Made by a program: the position numbers and the translations under genes. Below the pieces are notes generated by a model. That model saw only the letters and a program-made list of their open reading frames with translations. It searched no databases and was not told the DNA's origin. This document shows positions 7,879 through 16,151 of a stretch of DNA of 64,000 nt, in pieces. The DNA is from Cellulosimicrobium funkei (GTDB lineage Bacteria; Actinomycetota; Actinomycetes; Actinomycetales; Cellulomonadaceae): NCBI RefSeq assembly GCF_001019615.1, contig NZ_JNBQ01000009.1, positions 47,961-111,960 of the forward strand, read 5' to 3'. How positions within the stretch are numbered: the first letter of the stretch is position 1; each line of letters starts with the position of its first letter.

Positions 7879-9491
7879 GAGTCCTCCGGGACGGTCACGC
7901 GCTCGACGAGCGAGCGGCGCGACACCTTGTGCAGCGACGTGCGGGGCAGGGACGGGACGAGGTCGAAGCGGCGAGGGACCTTGAAGTGCGCGAGCTCGCG
8001 GCGGCAGAACGCCTCCAGGTCCTCGGGGTCGGTGGGCCAGCCCTGGCGCGGGACGACGAACGCCGCGCCGACCTCGCCCCACCGGTCGTCGGGGACGCCC
8101 ACGACCGCGACGTCCGCGACACCCGGATGACGCCGGAGCACGGCCTCCACCTCGGACGGCGTGACGTTCTCGCCGCCGACGATGAAGACGTCCTTGATCC
8201 GGTCGACCACGCGGTAGTACCCGTCGGCGTCGCGCTCGACGAGGTCCCCGGTGCGCAGCCAGCCGTCGTGCAGGACGGCGGCCGTCGCGGCGTCGTCGCG
8301 GAAGTACCCGTCGAACACCCCAGGGCCGCGGACCAGCAGCTCGCCGGACGCGGGCCCGTCGAGGTGCTGGCCCGTCACCGGGTCGGCCACCGCGACCTCG
8401 ACGTGCGGGTACGGCGTCCCGGCCGACCCGATGCGCTCGCGCGCCTGGTCGTCGGGAAGGCACAGCACGTTGGGACCCGCCTCCGTGAGCCCGTACCCCT
8501 GCGACAGCGCGACGCCGCGCCGGTGCCACGTGCGGAGCAGCGGCTCGGGCATGGGTGCGCCGCCCACGACGGCGTGCCGCAGCGACGACAGGTCGGCGTC
8601 CGCGAAGCCGGGGTGCTCGGCGAGCAGCAGGTAGTTCGTCGGGACGCCCATCATCGTCGTGACGCGGCGCTCGGCGACGAGCTGCAGCACGCGCTCGGGC
8701 TCGAACGTGCGCTCCAGGACGACCGTCGCGCCGGTCCACCACGCGAGCAGGGGCTGGATGTTCCAGCCGCCCGCGTGGAACTGCGGCAGCACGCTCAGCA
8801 CGACGTCGTGGCTCGTGAGCTCGACCGTGCGCGAGAGCGAGAGGTTGGTCCAGAAGCAGTTCGCGTGCGTGAGCAGCGCGCCCTTGGCCGCGCCCTGGGT
8901 CCCGGACGTGAAGACGAGCAGCAGTGGGTCGTCGTCGCGCACATGCCGGCGCTCGGGGGAGGGCGCGACCGCGGCCCGGTCCGCGCCGCTCGCGCCACGC
9001 GCGCCCTCGGTCAGCCGCGGGCGGCGCGACGGCGCGGGGACCCGCGCCTCGACGCCGCTGCGGCCGAGCTCGGTGCGCCGCGGCGGGAGGACGAGCCGGT
9101 CCAGGGCGGCGTCGGCCAGCGCGGAGAACTCCTGCTCGACGAGCACGAGCGCGGGGTCGGCCTGCTCGAGCTGGGCCGCGAGCTCGCCGGGCGACAGGCG
9201 CCACGAGAGCGGCGCGAGCACCAGTCCCGCCTGCGCGCACGCGAAGAACAGCACGACCTGGTCGGCGCTGTTGCCCGTCACCGTGGCCACGCGGTCCCCG
9301 ACGCCGTACCCCGCCTCGCGGAACGCGGCCGCCAGGGTGCTCGCGCGCTCGTGCAGGTCGCGGTAGCGCAGGGTCACGCCCCGGTCGTCGACCGCGACGC
9401 GGTCCGGCGTCGCGAGCGCGCGGTCGCGCGTCCAGCGCCCGAGGGTGTGCAGGCCGTCCTGCGCGCCGGGCCGGTGCTGCGTCGTCGTCAT
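7875..9491 (-). CDS. AMP-forming acyl-CoA ligase
   Basis: A 538-residue member of the ANL superfamily. The phosphate-binding loop TSGTQGAAKG is at 195-204, GYGLTEAGP follows around residue 325, and the hinge region GWLRTGDLVERD...DRIKD marks the turn to the mobile C-terminal domain. GGENVTPSEVE and the catalytic lysine in SLHKVSRR are present. Residues ~140-185 form an Arg/Pro/Ala-rich insertion without clear fold. It activates a carboxylic acid with ATP and CoA. In this operon the substrate may be a short hydroxy- or keto-acid, or a co-monomer such as 3-hydroxyvalerate, but this is inference. It overlaps LivM upstream and TetR downstream by 4 bp. Confidence 0.88.
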   Translation of the reverse strand: MTTTQHRPGAQDGLHTLGRWTRDRALATPDRVAVDDRGVTLRYRDLHERASTLAAAFREAGYGVGDRVATVTGNSADQVVLFFACAQAGLVLAPLSWRLSPGELAAQLEQADPALVLVEQEFSALADAALDRLVLPPRRTELGRSGVEARVPAPSRRPRLTEGARGASGADRAAVAPSPERRHVRDDDPLLLVFTSGTQGAAKGALLTHANCFWTNLSLSRTVELTSHDVVLSVLPQFHAGGWNIQPLLAWWTGATVVLERTFEPERVLQLVAERRVTTMMGVPTNYLLLAEHPGFADADLSSLRHAVVGGAPMPEPLLRTWHRRGVALSQGYGLTEAGPNVLCLPDDQARERIGSAGTPYPHVEVAVADPVTGQHLDGPASGELLVRGPGVFDGYFRDDAATAAVLHDGWLRTGDLVERDADGYYRVVDRIKDVFIVGGENVTPSEVEAVLRRHPGVADVAVVGVPDDRWGEVGAAFVVPRQGWPTDPEDLEAFCRRELAHFKVPRRFDLVPSLPRTSLHKVSRRSLVERVTVPEDS

Positions 9492-10645
9492 GCCACCTCC
9501 TCGAGGCGCTCGCGGGCTCCCTCCCGATCCTCCCGCGGGCGGCGGCGCGCGGCGAGGCGCGACGCGGCGCCGGCGATCCCGCCGGGCAGGAACATCACGA
9601 CGAGGATGAAGAGGGTCCCGAGGAGGAACAGGGGCTCGCTGAGCGGCACGCGCAGGACGGCCGGCAGGTCGGCCACGGTCGCGGAGCCCGCGAGCGTCCC
9701 GAGCCGCTGGTCGAGGATCGTGTAGAGCACGCCGCCGACGATCGCGCCCCATCGGGACCCGACGCCGCCGAGCACGACCATGACGAGCAGCGTGAGCGTG
9801 AAGTCCGCGGACGTCGCGCGCGGTACGGCCCCGGACTGGAGCAGCAGGTAGGCCATGCCGACGACCGTGGCGAGCGTCGCCGCGAGCACGAACACGAGGA
9901 GCTTGACCAGGTAGGGGCGCCCGCCGATGACGCGGACGCGCATCTCGTTCTCGCGCGTCGCCGCCGCGACGTGACCGGCGCGCGAGCGCTCGACCCACAG
10001 CACGACGAGGTAGACGCCGACGAGCACGGCGAGCGCGAGCCAGTAGAGGTTGCGCGTGTTGAGCACCCCGACGAACGCGTCGGGGACGTTCCCGGTCGCG
10101 AGGGCGAGGCCCTCCTCGCCGCCGGTCGCCCCGCCGGGGTTGCGGCGCACGAGCACGTTGCCGGCCTGCGCGAACGCGGGCGTGACCATGGCGAAGGAGA
10201 TCCCGGTGACGCGCAGCGAGATCGCGCCGACGACGTGGGCGAGCACGATGCCGCCGACGAGCACGAGCGCCGCGGCGGGAAGGAGGGGGATCTCGGTCGT
10301 GTCGAGCACGATCGCGAGCCCGTAGACGCCGGCGGCGAAGTAGAGCGCGTGGCCGAAGCTCAGCAGCCCCGCGACCCCGAACAGCAGGTGGTAGCTCAGC
10401 GCGAGCGCGCCGATGAGCCAGCACAGCGCCATCATCTGGAGCGCGCCGGGGGTGTACGTCGGGCCGGGCAGGACGCCCGGCACGTGGATCGCGAGCAGGG
10501 GGAGGCACGCGAGCAGGGCGACGAGCGCGACGCCCGCGAGCGTGCGGACCAGCGTGCCCGACGGCGTCCGGCGGGCGGGCCGGTCGGCGCGCGGTGCGTC
10601 GTCGGCCGGGGCGGCCGAGGCCGGGGGAGCGGTCTGGGTGGTCAT
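9488..10645 (-). CDS. livM: LivM-type ABC transporter permease
   Basis: A 385-residue inner-membrane permease of the branched-chain amino acid/hydrophobic compound ABC family. After a ~30-residue Pro/Ala-rich tail come about ten hydrophobic segments. The motif LLFGVAGLLSFGHALYFAAG and the later VVLGGVGSRWGAIVGG are diagnostic of LivM. A charged C-terminal tail (ARRRPREDREGARER) ends the protein. It pairs with LivH. Such transporters also carry short-chain acids, amides and urea; here the neighbouring enzymes suggest 3-hydroxybutyrate or its oligomers. Confidence 0.9.
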   Translation of the reverse strand: MTTQTAPPASAAPADDAPRADRPARRTPSGTLVRTLAGVALVALLACLPLLAIHVPGVLPGPTYTPGALQMMALCWLIGALALSYHLLFGVAGLLSFGHALYFAAGVYGLAIVLDTTEIPLLPAAALVLVGGIVLAHVVGAISLRVTGISFAMVTPAFAQAGNVLVRRNPGGATGGEEGLALATGNVPDAFVGVLNTRNLYWLALAVLVGVYLVVLWVERSRAGHVAAATRENEMRVRVIGGRPYLVKLLVFVLAATLATVVGMAYLLLQSGAVPRATSADFTLTLLVMVVLGGVGSRWGAIVGGVLYTILDQRLGTLAGSATVADLPAVLRVPLSEPLFLLGTLFILVVMFLPGGIAGAASRLAARRRPREDREGARERLEEVA

Positions 10646-11517
10646 GCGGCTGCCCTCCCGAGGAGGCCGGTGGGACGGACGAGGAGCACGAGCGCGAGCA
10701 GCAGCACCACGATGAGGTCGCCGTAGCCGAGGTAGTAGTTCGCGAACTGCTGCAGGACCGCGACGAGCACGGAGGCGACCGCGGCGCCGGTGAGCGATCC
10801 GAGGCCGCCGATCACGGTGACGATGAACGCGAAGATGAGCAGCGACCCGCCGAGGTGCGGCGAGACGTAGCCGAAGTACTGCGAGGCGAGGACCCCGCCG
10901 AGGCCCGCGGCGGCGCCGCCGACCGCGAACACGAGCGTGAACGCCTTGCGCACGTCGATGCCGAGCGCGGTGACCATGGACCGGTTCTCGACGCCCGCGC
11001 GGATGATGAGCCCGTAGCGGGTGCGCTTGAGGAACAGCACGATCGCGCCGAGCACGAGCGCCGCCGCGGCGATCGCGACGAACCGGTCGTTGGGCACCGG
11101 CGCGCCCGCGAGGTCGGTCGTGCCCTTGAGCCACGCGGGCCCGGAGATGAACTCGGGGTCCGATCCCCACATGCCCTCGAACAGCGCGACCGAGGCGAGC
11201 GAGAGCCCGACCGTGACGAGCACCTGCTCGATGTGCCGCTCGTAGAGGGGGCGGATGAGCAGCAGCTCGGTGAGCGCCGCGGCGCCCGCCCCGACGATCG
11301 CGCCGGCGAGCAGCGAGAGGGCGAACACGCCCCACGAGTCCGCGCCGAGCGAGCGCGCGACGAACCAGCCGCCGAACGCGCCGAGCGTGAGGAACGAGCC
11401 GTGCGCGAAGTTGAGGACGCCCATGAGCCCGTAGATGAGCGACAGGCCCGACGCGACGAGGAAGTACAGCGCCCCGAGGCCGAGCCCCGTGACGAGGAGG
11501 AGGACGATCGTGCTCAC
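10642..11517 (-). CDS. livH: LivH-type ABC transporter permease
   Basis: A 291-residue permease with about eight membrane segments and the motifs GLSLIYGLMGVLNFAHGSF near the N-terminus and VIGGLGSLTGAAVAS near the C-terminus, both standard for LivH. It starts at a GTG overlapping the livF stop and its own stop overlaps the livM start, so the four transport genes are translationally coupled. Length is normal for the family. Confidence 0.92.
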   Translation of the reverse strand: MSTIVLLLVTGLGLGALYFLVASGLSLIYGLMGVLNFAHGSFLTLGAFGGWFVARSLGADSWGVFALSLLAGAIVGAGAAALTELLLIRPLYERHIEQVLVTVGLSLASVALFEGMWGSDPEFISGPAWLKGTTDLAGAPVPNDRFVAIAAAALVLGAIVLFLKRTRYGLIIRAGVENRSMVTALGIDVRKAFTLVFAVGGAAAGLGGVLASQYFGYVSPHLGGSLLIFAFIVTVIGGLGSLTGAAVASVLVAVLQQFANYYLGYGDLIVVLLLALVLLVRPTGLLGRAAA

Positions 11518-12290
11518 CGGGCCACCGCCCCTTCGGTTCCGTGGTGGTCGACCTCGGCGTGCACGCCGAGGAGCTGCTGGACGCGGTCGGGGTCGTCGAG
11601 GAGCTCGCGCGCCGGACCGGTGTGCACGACGCGGCCCGCGTCGATGACGACGACGCGCTCGGCGAGCCGCTCGATGACCTCGAGGTTCTGCTCGACGAGC
11701 AGGATCGGCACGGTGCGCGCCGCCTCCGCGAGCGCGTCCGCGACCTCGCCGACGATCCGCGGCGCGAGGCCCTTGGTCGGCTCGTCGACGAGGAGCAAGC
11801 GGTTGGCGTTGAGCAGGGCGCGCGCGAGCGACACCATCTGCTGCTGGCCGCCCGAGAGCGTGCCCGCGCGCTGGGCGGCGCGCTGCACGAGGTCCGGGAA
11901 GAGCTCCGCGACGAGCTCGCGGCGCGGGTGGGCGTCGCGCTCGGCGAGCCGCAGGTTCTCCGCGACCGTGAGCCCGGCGAACACCTCCCGGTCCTCGGGC
12001 ACGTACCCGACGCCGCGCCGCACGATCCTGTCCGTGCGCTCGCCGTCGACGCGCTCGCCGGCGAGCAGCACCTCGCCCCGGCGCTCGATCAGGCCGAGCA
12101 CGGCCTTGAGGGTCGACGTCTTGCCGACGCCGTTGCGTCCCAGCACCGCCGTGACTCCGGTGGCCGGGACGGAGAACGTCACGTCCTCGACGACCTGCTG
12201 GCCCGCGATGCGCGCGGACAGCCCGCGCACCTCAAGGACGGGCACGCCGGTCGCTCCGGTGCGGTCGCTGTCGTTCCTGGCGGCGCTCAT
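11514..12290 (-). CDS. livF: LivF-type ABC transporter ATPase
   Basis: A 258-residue ATPase with Walker A GRNGVGKT (51-58), signature LSGGQ (145-149), and Walker B LLLVDEPTKGLAP. The phrases GYVPEDREVFAGLTVAENL and VEQNLEVIERLAERVVV are typical of LivF rather than other ABC subfamilies. A ~15-residue Asp/Arg-rich extension precedes the domain. It works with LivG as the heterodimeric motor for LivHM. Confidence 0.92.
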   Translation of the reverse strand: MSAARNDSDRTGATGVPVLEVRGLSARIAGQQVVEDVTFSVPATGVTAVLGRNGVGKTSTLKAVLGLIERRGEVLLAGERVDGERTDRIVRRGVGYVPEDREVFAGLTVAENLRLAERDAHPRRELVAELFPDLVQRAAQRAGTLSGGQQQMVSLARALLNANRLLLVDEPTKGLAPRIVGEVADALAEAARTVPILLVEQNLEVIERLAERVVVIDAGRVVHTGPARELLDDPDRVQQLLGVHAEVDHHGTEGAVAR

Positions 12291-13063
12291 GCTGCCTCTC
12301 CTGCCGTGACGCCCAGGTAGGCGCTCTGCACCGTCGGGTCGGCCATGACGGCGTCGGGGGTGTCGCACGCGAGCAGCTCGCCGTGGTGCATGACCGCGAC
12401 GCGGTCCACGAGCCCCAGGACGACGTCCATGTGGTGCTCGACCATGAGCACCGTGCAGCCGGTCGCGTGCAGGTCGCGGATGACCTCGACGAGGCCGGGC
12501 ACGTCGGCCGACGACACGCCCGCCATGGGCTCGTCGAGCAGCACGACGCGCGGCTCCGTGGCGAGGAGCACCGCGATCTCGAGCTTGCGCTTGTCGCCGT
12601 GGGACAGGTCGCCGGCCGCGACGTCGGCGCGGCGCGTGAGACCGACGGTCTCCAGGTGCCGGTCCGCCTCCCGCGTCGCGGCGTCGCCGCGGCGCGGGAA
12701 GCGCAGCACGGACAGGGCGCCGCCGAGGCGCCCCTGCGCGGCGAGCCGCACGTTCTCCCGGACGCTCAGGCGCGGGAACAGGCTCGACGTCTGGAACGTG
12801 CGGCCCAGCCCGGCGCGGGCGCGCGCGGCCACCGAGGTGGTCGTCACGTCCGCGCCCTCGAGGAGCACCGACCCGCTGGTCGGGCGGTGGATCCCCGAGA
12901 CCAGGTTGAAGAGCGTCGTCTTGCCCGCACCGTTCGGCCCGATCACCCCGAGCATCTCGCCCCGCCCGACGGCGATGCTCACGCCGTCGAGGATGCGCGC
13001 CCCGCCGATCTGGAGGCCGAGGTCGCGGACCTCGAGCGCGGGGCGGGTGTGCGGCTCGCCCAC
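12287..13063 (-). CDS. livG: LivG-type ABC transporter ATPase
   Basis: A 258-residue ATPase with Walker A GPNGAGKT (42-49), GLGRTFQTSSLFPRLSVREN, and Walker B VVLLDEPMAG. The signature motif is LSHGD (153-157) in place of LSGGQ, a substitution common in LivG proteins. GCTVLMVEHHMDVVLGLVDRV is also LivG-like. It starts at a GTG one base downstream of the binding-protein stop. The C-terminus (VQSAYLG) matches the usual LivG end. Confidence 0.92.
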   Translation of the reverse strand: MGEPHTRPALEVRDLGLQIGGARILDGVSIAVGRGEMLGVIGPNGAGKTTLFNLVSGIHRPTSGSVLLEGADVTTTSVAARARAGLGRTFQTSSLFPRLSVRENVRLAAQGRLGGALSVLRFPRRGDAATREADRHLETVGLTRRADVAAGDLSHGDKRKLEIAVLLATEPRVVLLDEPMAGVSSADVPGLVEVIRDLHATGCTVLMVEHHMDVVLGLVDRVAVMHHGELLACDTPDAVMADPTVQSAYLGVTAGEAA

Positions 13064-13064
13064 G

Positions 13065-14279
13065 TCAGCCCGCCTCGGCCGGCGCGACGTCCTCGCCCGG
13101 CACCTCGGTGACGAGCTCGGGCACCCAGGCGTCGCCGTCGGCCACGAGCTTGACCTGGTACATCGGCTGGACCAGCGCGTGGTCGGACGCGCGGACCGTC
13201 GTCGTGCCCTTGGGGCCCTCGAAGCTCCAGCCCTCGAGCGCGTCGACCATGGCGTCGACGTCGTCGCCGCCCTCCTCGATCGCGTGGACGATCATCTGCG
13301 CCGCGACGAAGCCGTCGGGCGTGAAGAGGTCCGCCTGCTTTCCGGCCTCCTCGACCGACGCGAGCATCGCGGCCTCGACCTCGGTGCCCGCGGCGCCCGG
13401 GAAGTAGTGGTTGAGGAAGTCGACCTTGCTCGCGGCGCCGCCGTACGCGCCGTAGGTCGCGACGTCACCGAGGCCGGTGACGACCGTCGTCGAGTCGAGC
13501 ACGCCCTGCTGGTCGAGGCCCTGCCACATCGCGCCCGACGTCGCCCCGGCCCACGCGACGAACACGAGGTCGGGCGCGGCGTCGACGATCTGGTGCGCGA
13601 ACGGTGTGAACTCCGTCGCGTCCTCGGGCACGAGCACGCTCGTCACCTCGGCGCCCTGCGCGCCGAGGACCGCCTCGACCGCGGCGAGGTTGCCCTGGCC
13701 GAACGCGTTGTCCTGCGCGAAGACGACGACCTTCGCGCCGTCGGGGTCGACGAACGTGCCCGCGGTCGCGACGTCCTGGAGCGACTGGCGGCCCGAGCGG
13801 AACGTGTAGTCGTTGATGCCCGTGAGCGCGTCGACCGCGGCCGGGCCGGAGATGTAGAGGACCTTGTTCTGCTCGGCCTGCTCCGCGAGCTTGAGCGCGA
13901 CGCCGGACACGACCGTGCCGCCGAGGATCTGGTAGCCCTTGCCGATGAGGTCCTTGGCCTGGCCGACCGCCTTGTCGGGGTCGCCGCCGTCGTCGTGGAA
14001 CGTCACGTTGACCGGGCGGCCGTCCACCTCGCCCGTGCCGTCGGTCGCGTAGTCGAGACCAGCCTGGAAGCCCTCGTAGTAGGCCTCGCCGTAGGCCGCG
14101 AGCGGCCCGGTCTTGGAGTAGATGATGCCGACGTCGACCGGGTCGGCGCTCGTGCTGCTCTCGCCGCCGGTGGTGTCGCCGCCGGTCGCGTCGGTCGGCG
14201 CGCACGCGGCGAGCACGAGGCTCGCGGCCGCGAGCGCGGCGACGGCGAGTGCCGGCCGCTGGGACTTCTTCGTCCGCAT
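13065..14279 (-). CDS. livK: Branched-chain/short-acid type ABC substrate-binding lipoprotein
   Basis: A 404-residue secreted lipoprotein and first gene of the 13-gene operon. A signal peptide ends in the lipobox LAAC with C26, followed by a Thr/Gly/Ser linker. The mature part follows the type I periplasmic-binding fold: VGIIYSKTGPLAAYGEAYYEGFQ, then DPDKAVGQAKDLI, and GGTVVSGVALKLAEQ. YISGPAAVDALTGINDYTFRSGR and FVAWAGATSGAMWQGLDQQG are further family motifs. The ligand pocket cannot be assigned by eye. Given the downstream enzymes, 3-hydroxybutyrate, its dimer or related acids are the inferred ligands rather than amino acids. Confidence 0.9.
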   Translation of the reverse strand: MRTKKSQRPALAVAALAAASLVLAACAPTDATGGDTTGGESSTSADPVDVGIIYSKTGPLAAYGEAYYEGFQAGLDYATDGTGEVDGRPVNVTFHDDGGDPDKAVGQAKDLIGKGYQILGGTVVSGVALKLAEQAEQNKVLYISGPAAVDALTGINDYTFRSGRQSLQDVATAGTFVDPDGAKVVVFAQDNAFGQGNLAAVEAVLGAQGAEVTSVLVPEDATEFTPFAHQIVDAAPDLVFVAWAGATSGAMWQGLDQQGVLDSTTVVTGLGDVATYGAYGGAASKVDFLNHYFPGAAGTEVEAAMLASVEEAGKQADLFTPDGFVAAQMIVHAIEEGGDDVDAMVDALEGWSFEGPKGTTTVRASDHALVQPMYQVKLVADGDAWVPELVTEVPGEDVAPAEAG

Positions 14280-14349
14280 GACTTCGCCCTTCGTTGGGTG
14301 GTCCTGGGGGAGCGCCGCTCAAACATGAGAGGCGATTCAGGTTGCGGGA

Positions 14350-14379
14350 ATCATGGGTCCGCGACCGACGCGGTGTCAA
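14350..14379 (-). promoter_or_regulatory. Probable promoter of the liv-bdh-sco operon
   Basis: On the minus strand a perfect TTGACA (14379-14374) is followed by an 18-nt spacer and CATGAT (14355-14350), four matches to TATAAT. Transcription would begin near 14343, about 60 nt before the binding-protein ATG. A copy of the motif AGGYGATTCAGGT lies right at the expected start point (14329-14341), a good place for a repressor. Confidence 0.6.
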
Positions 14380-14422
14380 CCCGCGCCGGTCACGATCCGG
14401 CCACGAGGTTCACGAAGAGATG

Positions 14423-14452
14423 TTGACAGGTGATTCAGGTCACACGTAACGT
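14423..14452 (+). promoter_or_regulatory. Promoter of the PHB depolymerase gene with embedded operator-like motif
   Basis: A perfect TTGACA (14423-14428), an 18-nt spacer and TAACGT (14447-14452) form a strong housekeeping-type promoter. Transcription would start near 14459, giving an ~80-nt leader. The spacer contains GGTGATTCAGGT (14429-14440), nearly the same as GGCGATTCAGGT at 14331-14342 beside the divergent promoter. The shared motif suggests common control of both transcripts. Confidence 0.65.
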
Positions 14453-14538
14453 CCGGTCCGCCCGGGTCCGGCGCGCAACGGTGCGCGCCGCAGCGCGTCC
14501 CGCGCTGACGGCGACCCGACCTCGACGTGGAGGTTCAG

Positions 14539-16032
14539 ATGGTCAGGCACTCCCTCAGGCGGCGCGGCCGCGCCCGCCGGTCCGCGGCCGCGCTCGCCCT
14601 CGGCACGGCGCTCGCCGTCGTGCTCGCGCCGCTCGTCACGACCCCGGCGTCCGCGGCGGGCTCCTGGTCCCAGCGCTCGGCGGGCGGCATGACGGTCGAG
14701 CTGTACCGGCCGACGACCGCGCCGCCCCTCCCCGGCGGTCGGGCGCTCATGATCTCGCTGCACGGCTGCGTCCAGACCTCGCAGGTGCTCAAGAACGCGG
14801 GCAACTGGGCCGACGCCGCCGACGACCACGGCATGGTCGTCGCGGTCCCCGCCGCTCCGAACGGCGGCGTGCTGCTCGGCTGCTGGGACTACTACGACAC
14901 GAACCACAGCCGCACGAGCCCCGCGCGGCACGACGACAACCTGCTCGACCTCGTCTCGGCGCTGCTCGCCGACACCTCGCTCGGCATCGACCCGGACCAG
15001 GTCTACGTCAGCGGGCTGTCGTCCGGCGGCGGCCAGGCGATGGTCATGGGCTGCCTCGCACCCGACGTGTTCGCCGGCGTCGGGATCGCGGCCGGGCCGA
15101 CCGTGGGGACGACGTCGGGCCAGATCGGGAGCGTCGCGACGACGCTCGCGCAGGCGCGCTCGACGTGCCGGACGTTCGCCGGGACGCACGCGGCGGACTT
15201 CGGCTCGCAGGTGACGTCCGTCGTCTTCGGGAGCGCCGACACGACCGTCGCGACCGGGTACGGGACGCTCAACGCCCAGGTCATGGCGGACCTCTACGGC
15301 GCCGGGACCACGTCGTCGTTCTCGCTCGCCGGGCTCGCGGGGGCGAACACCGCGGGCTCCGGCTCGCTGTGGTCCGACGCCGACGGTCCGCGCGTCTCGC
15401 TGGTCCGGAACACCGGGCTCGCCCACGCGTGGCCCGCGGGCGGCGGCCCGGGCGGGTCGTACGTCGCGACGAACAGCATCGACTACCCGGCGTACCTCAC
15501 CGACTTCCTGTTCGCGAACAACCGCCGGGTCGAGCGCGAGCCCGGCACGGGACCGGACCCGGACGTCGTCGCCCCGACGGTCACGATCACGTCGCCGGCC
15601 GCGGGCTCGACCGTGACCGGGACCGTCCGGGTCGGGGTCGCGGCGTCGGACGACCGCGGCGTGGACCGGGTCGAGCTCAGCGTCGACGGCGCGGCGCTCG
15701 CGACGCTGCGCACCGCCCCGTACGCGTACGACTGGGACACGACGGCGCTCGGTGCGGGCACGCACGTCGTCGCGGCGCGCGCGGTGGACGCCGCGGACAA
15801 CGCGACGACGGCGCAGGTCACCGTGACGGTCCAGGCGCCGAGCGGGCCGTGGTGCGGGACCGCGACGAACGCCCAGCACCAGGCCGCCGGCCGCGCGATC
15901 TCCTACGGCGTGAACCCGTACAACCCGTACTACGCGGTGGGCTCGCTCGCGTACCTCGGGCAGGGCGACGCGACGGTCACGACGCTGCGCGAGACGGCGC
16001 CCGGCCGCTACGAGGTCGCGACGACCTGCTGA
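14539..16032 (+). CDS. phaZ: Secreted type I poly(3-hydroxybutyrate) depolymerase with Ig-like and PHB-binding domains
   Basis: A 497-residue secreted enzyme. The ATG at 14539 is chosen because GGAGG (14529-14533) lies 5 nt upstream. An Arg-rich signal peptide ends near TTPASAA (about residue 40). The esterase/PHB depolymerase domain (~45-335) has the oxyanion histidine H75 in SLHGC, the nucleophile elbow GLSSG at 159-163 with S161, FGSADTTV (Asp region) and GLAHAWPAGG (His). Having the oxyanion His before the elbow is the type I order. A bacterial Ig-like domain (~345-435, TVTITSPAAGSTVTG) links to a ~60-residue C-terminal module starting WCGTATNAQHQAAGRA and ending in a Cys, matching PHB depolymerase substrate-binding domains. 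It should cut solid PHB outside the cell. Confidence 0.9.
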   Translation: MVRHSLRRRGRARRSAAALALGTALAVVLAPLVTTPASAAGSWSQRSAGGMTVELYRPTTAPPLPGGRALMISLHGCVQTSQVLKNAGNWADAADDHGMVVAVPAAPNGGVLLGCWDYYDTNHSRTSPARHDDNLLDLVSALLADTSLGIDPDQVYVSGLSSGGGQAMVMGCLAPDVFAGVGIAAGPTVGTTSGQIGSVATTLAQARSTCRTFAGTHAADFGSQVTSVVFGSADTTVATGYGTLNAQVMADLYGAGTTSSFSLAGLAGANTAGSGSLWSDADGPRVSLVRNTGLAHAWPAGGGPGGSYVATNSIDYPAYLTDFLFANNRRVEREPGTGPDPDVVAPTVTITSPAAGSTVTGTVRVGVAASDDRGVDRVELSVDGAALATLRTAPYAYDWDTTALGAGTHVVAARAVDAADNATTAQVTVTVQAPSGPWCGTATNAQHQAAGRAISYGVNPYNPYYAVGSLAYLGQGDATVTTLRETAPGRYEVATTC

Positions 16033-16048
16033 GCAGGAAGCCCCCAAG

Positions 16049-16110
16049 CGCCGAACCCGGGGATACGGGCGAGCTGGGCCGCTGCCTCGCCCACGACCCC
16101 GGGTTCGGCG
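16049..16110. terminator. Bidirectional hairpin between convergent phaZ and nhaA
   Basis: A perfect 14-bp inverted repeat (16049-16062 with 16097-16110) encloses a second 7-bp stem (GGGCGAG 16067-16073 with CTCGCCC 16086-16092). There is no T-tract. It lies between the two stop codons, so it can end both transcripts. Confidence 0.75.
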
Positions 16111-16151
16111 GCCCGGGGCAGCCCGGGACCCGGGTCCGGCGGGCGGGTGGG

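Noticed and set aside
13065..14279. Leucine/isoleucine/valine importer as the function of the Liv genes
   Set aside because: Family resemblance alone cannot give the substrate, and operon context argues for a short hydroxyacid. Kept open as an alternative.
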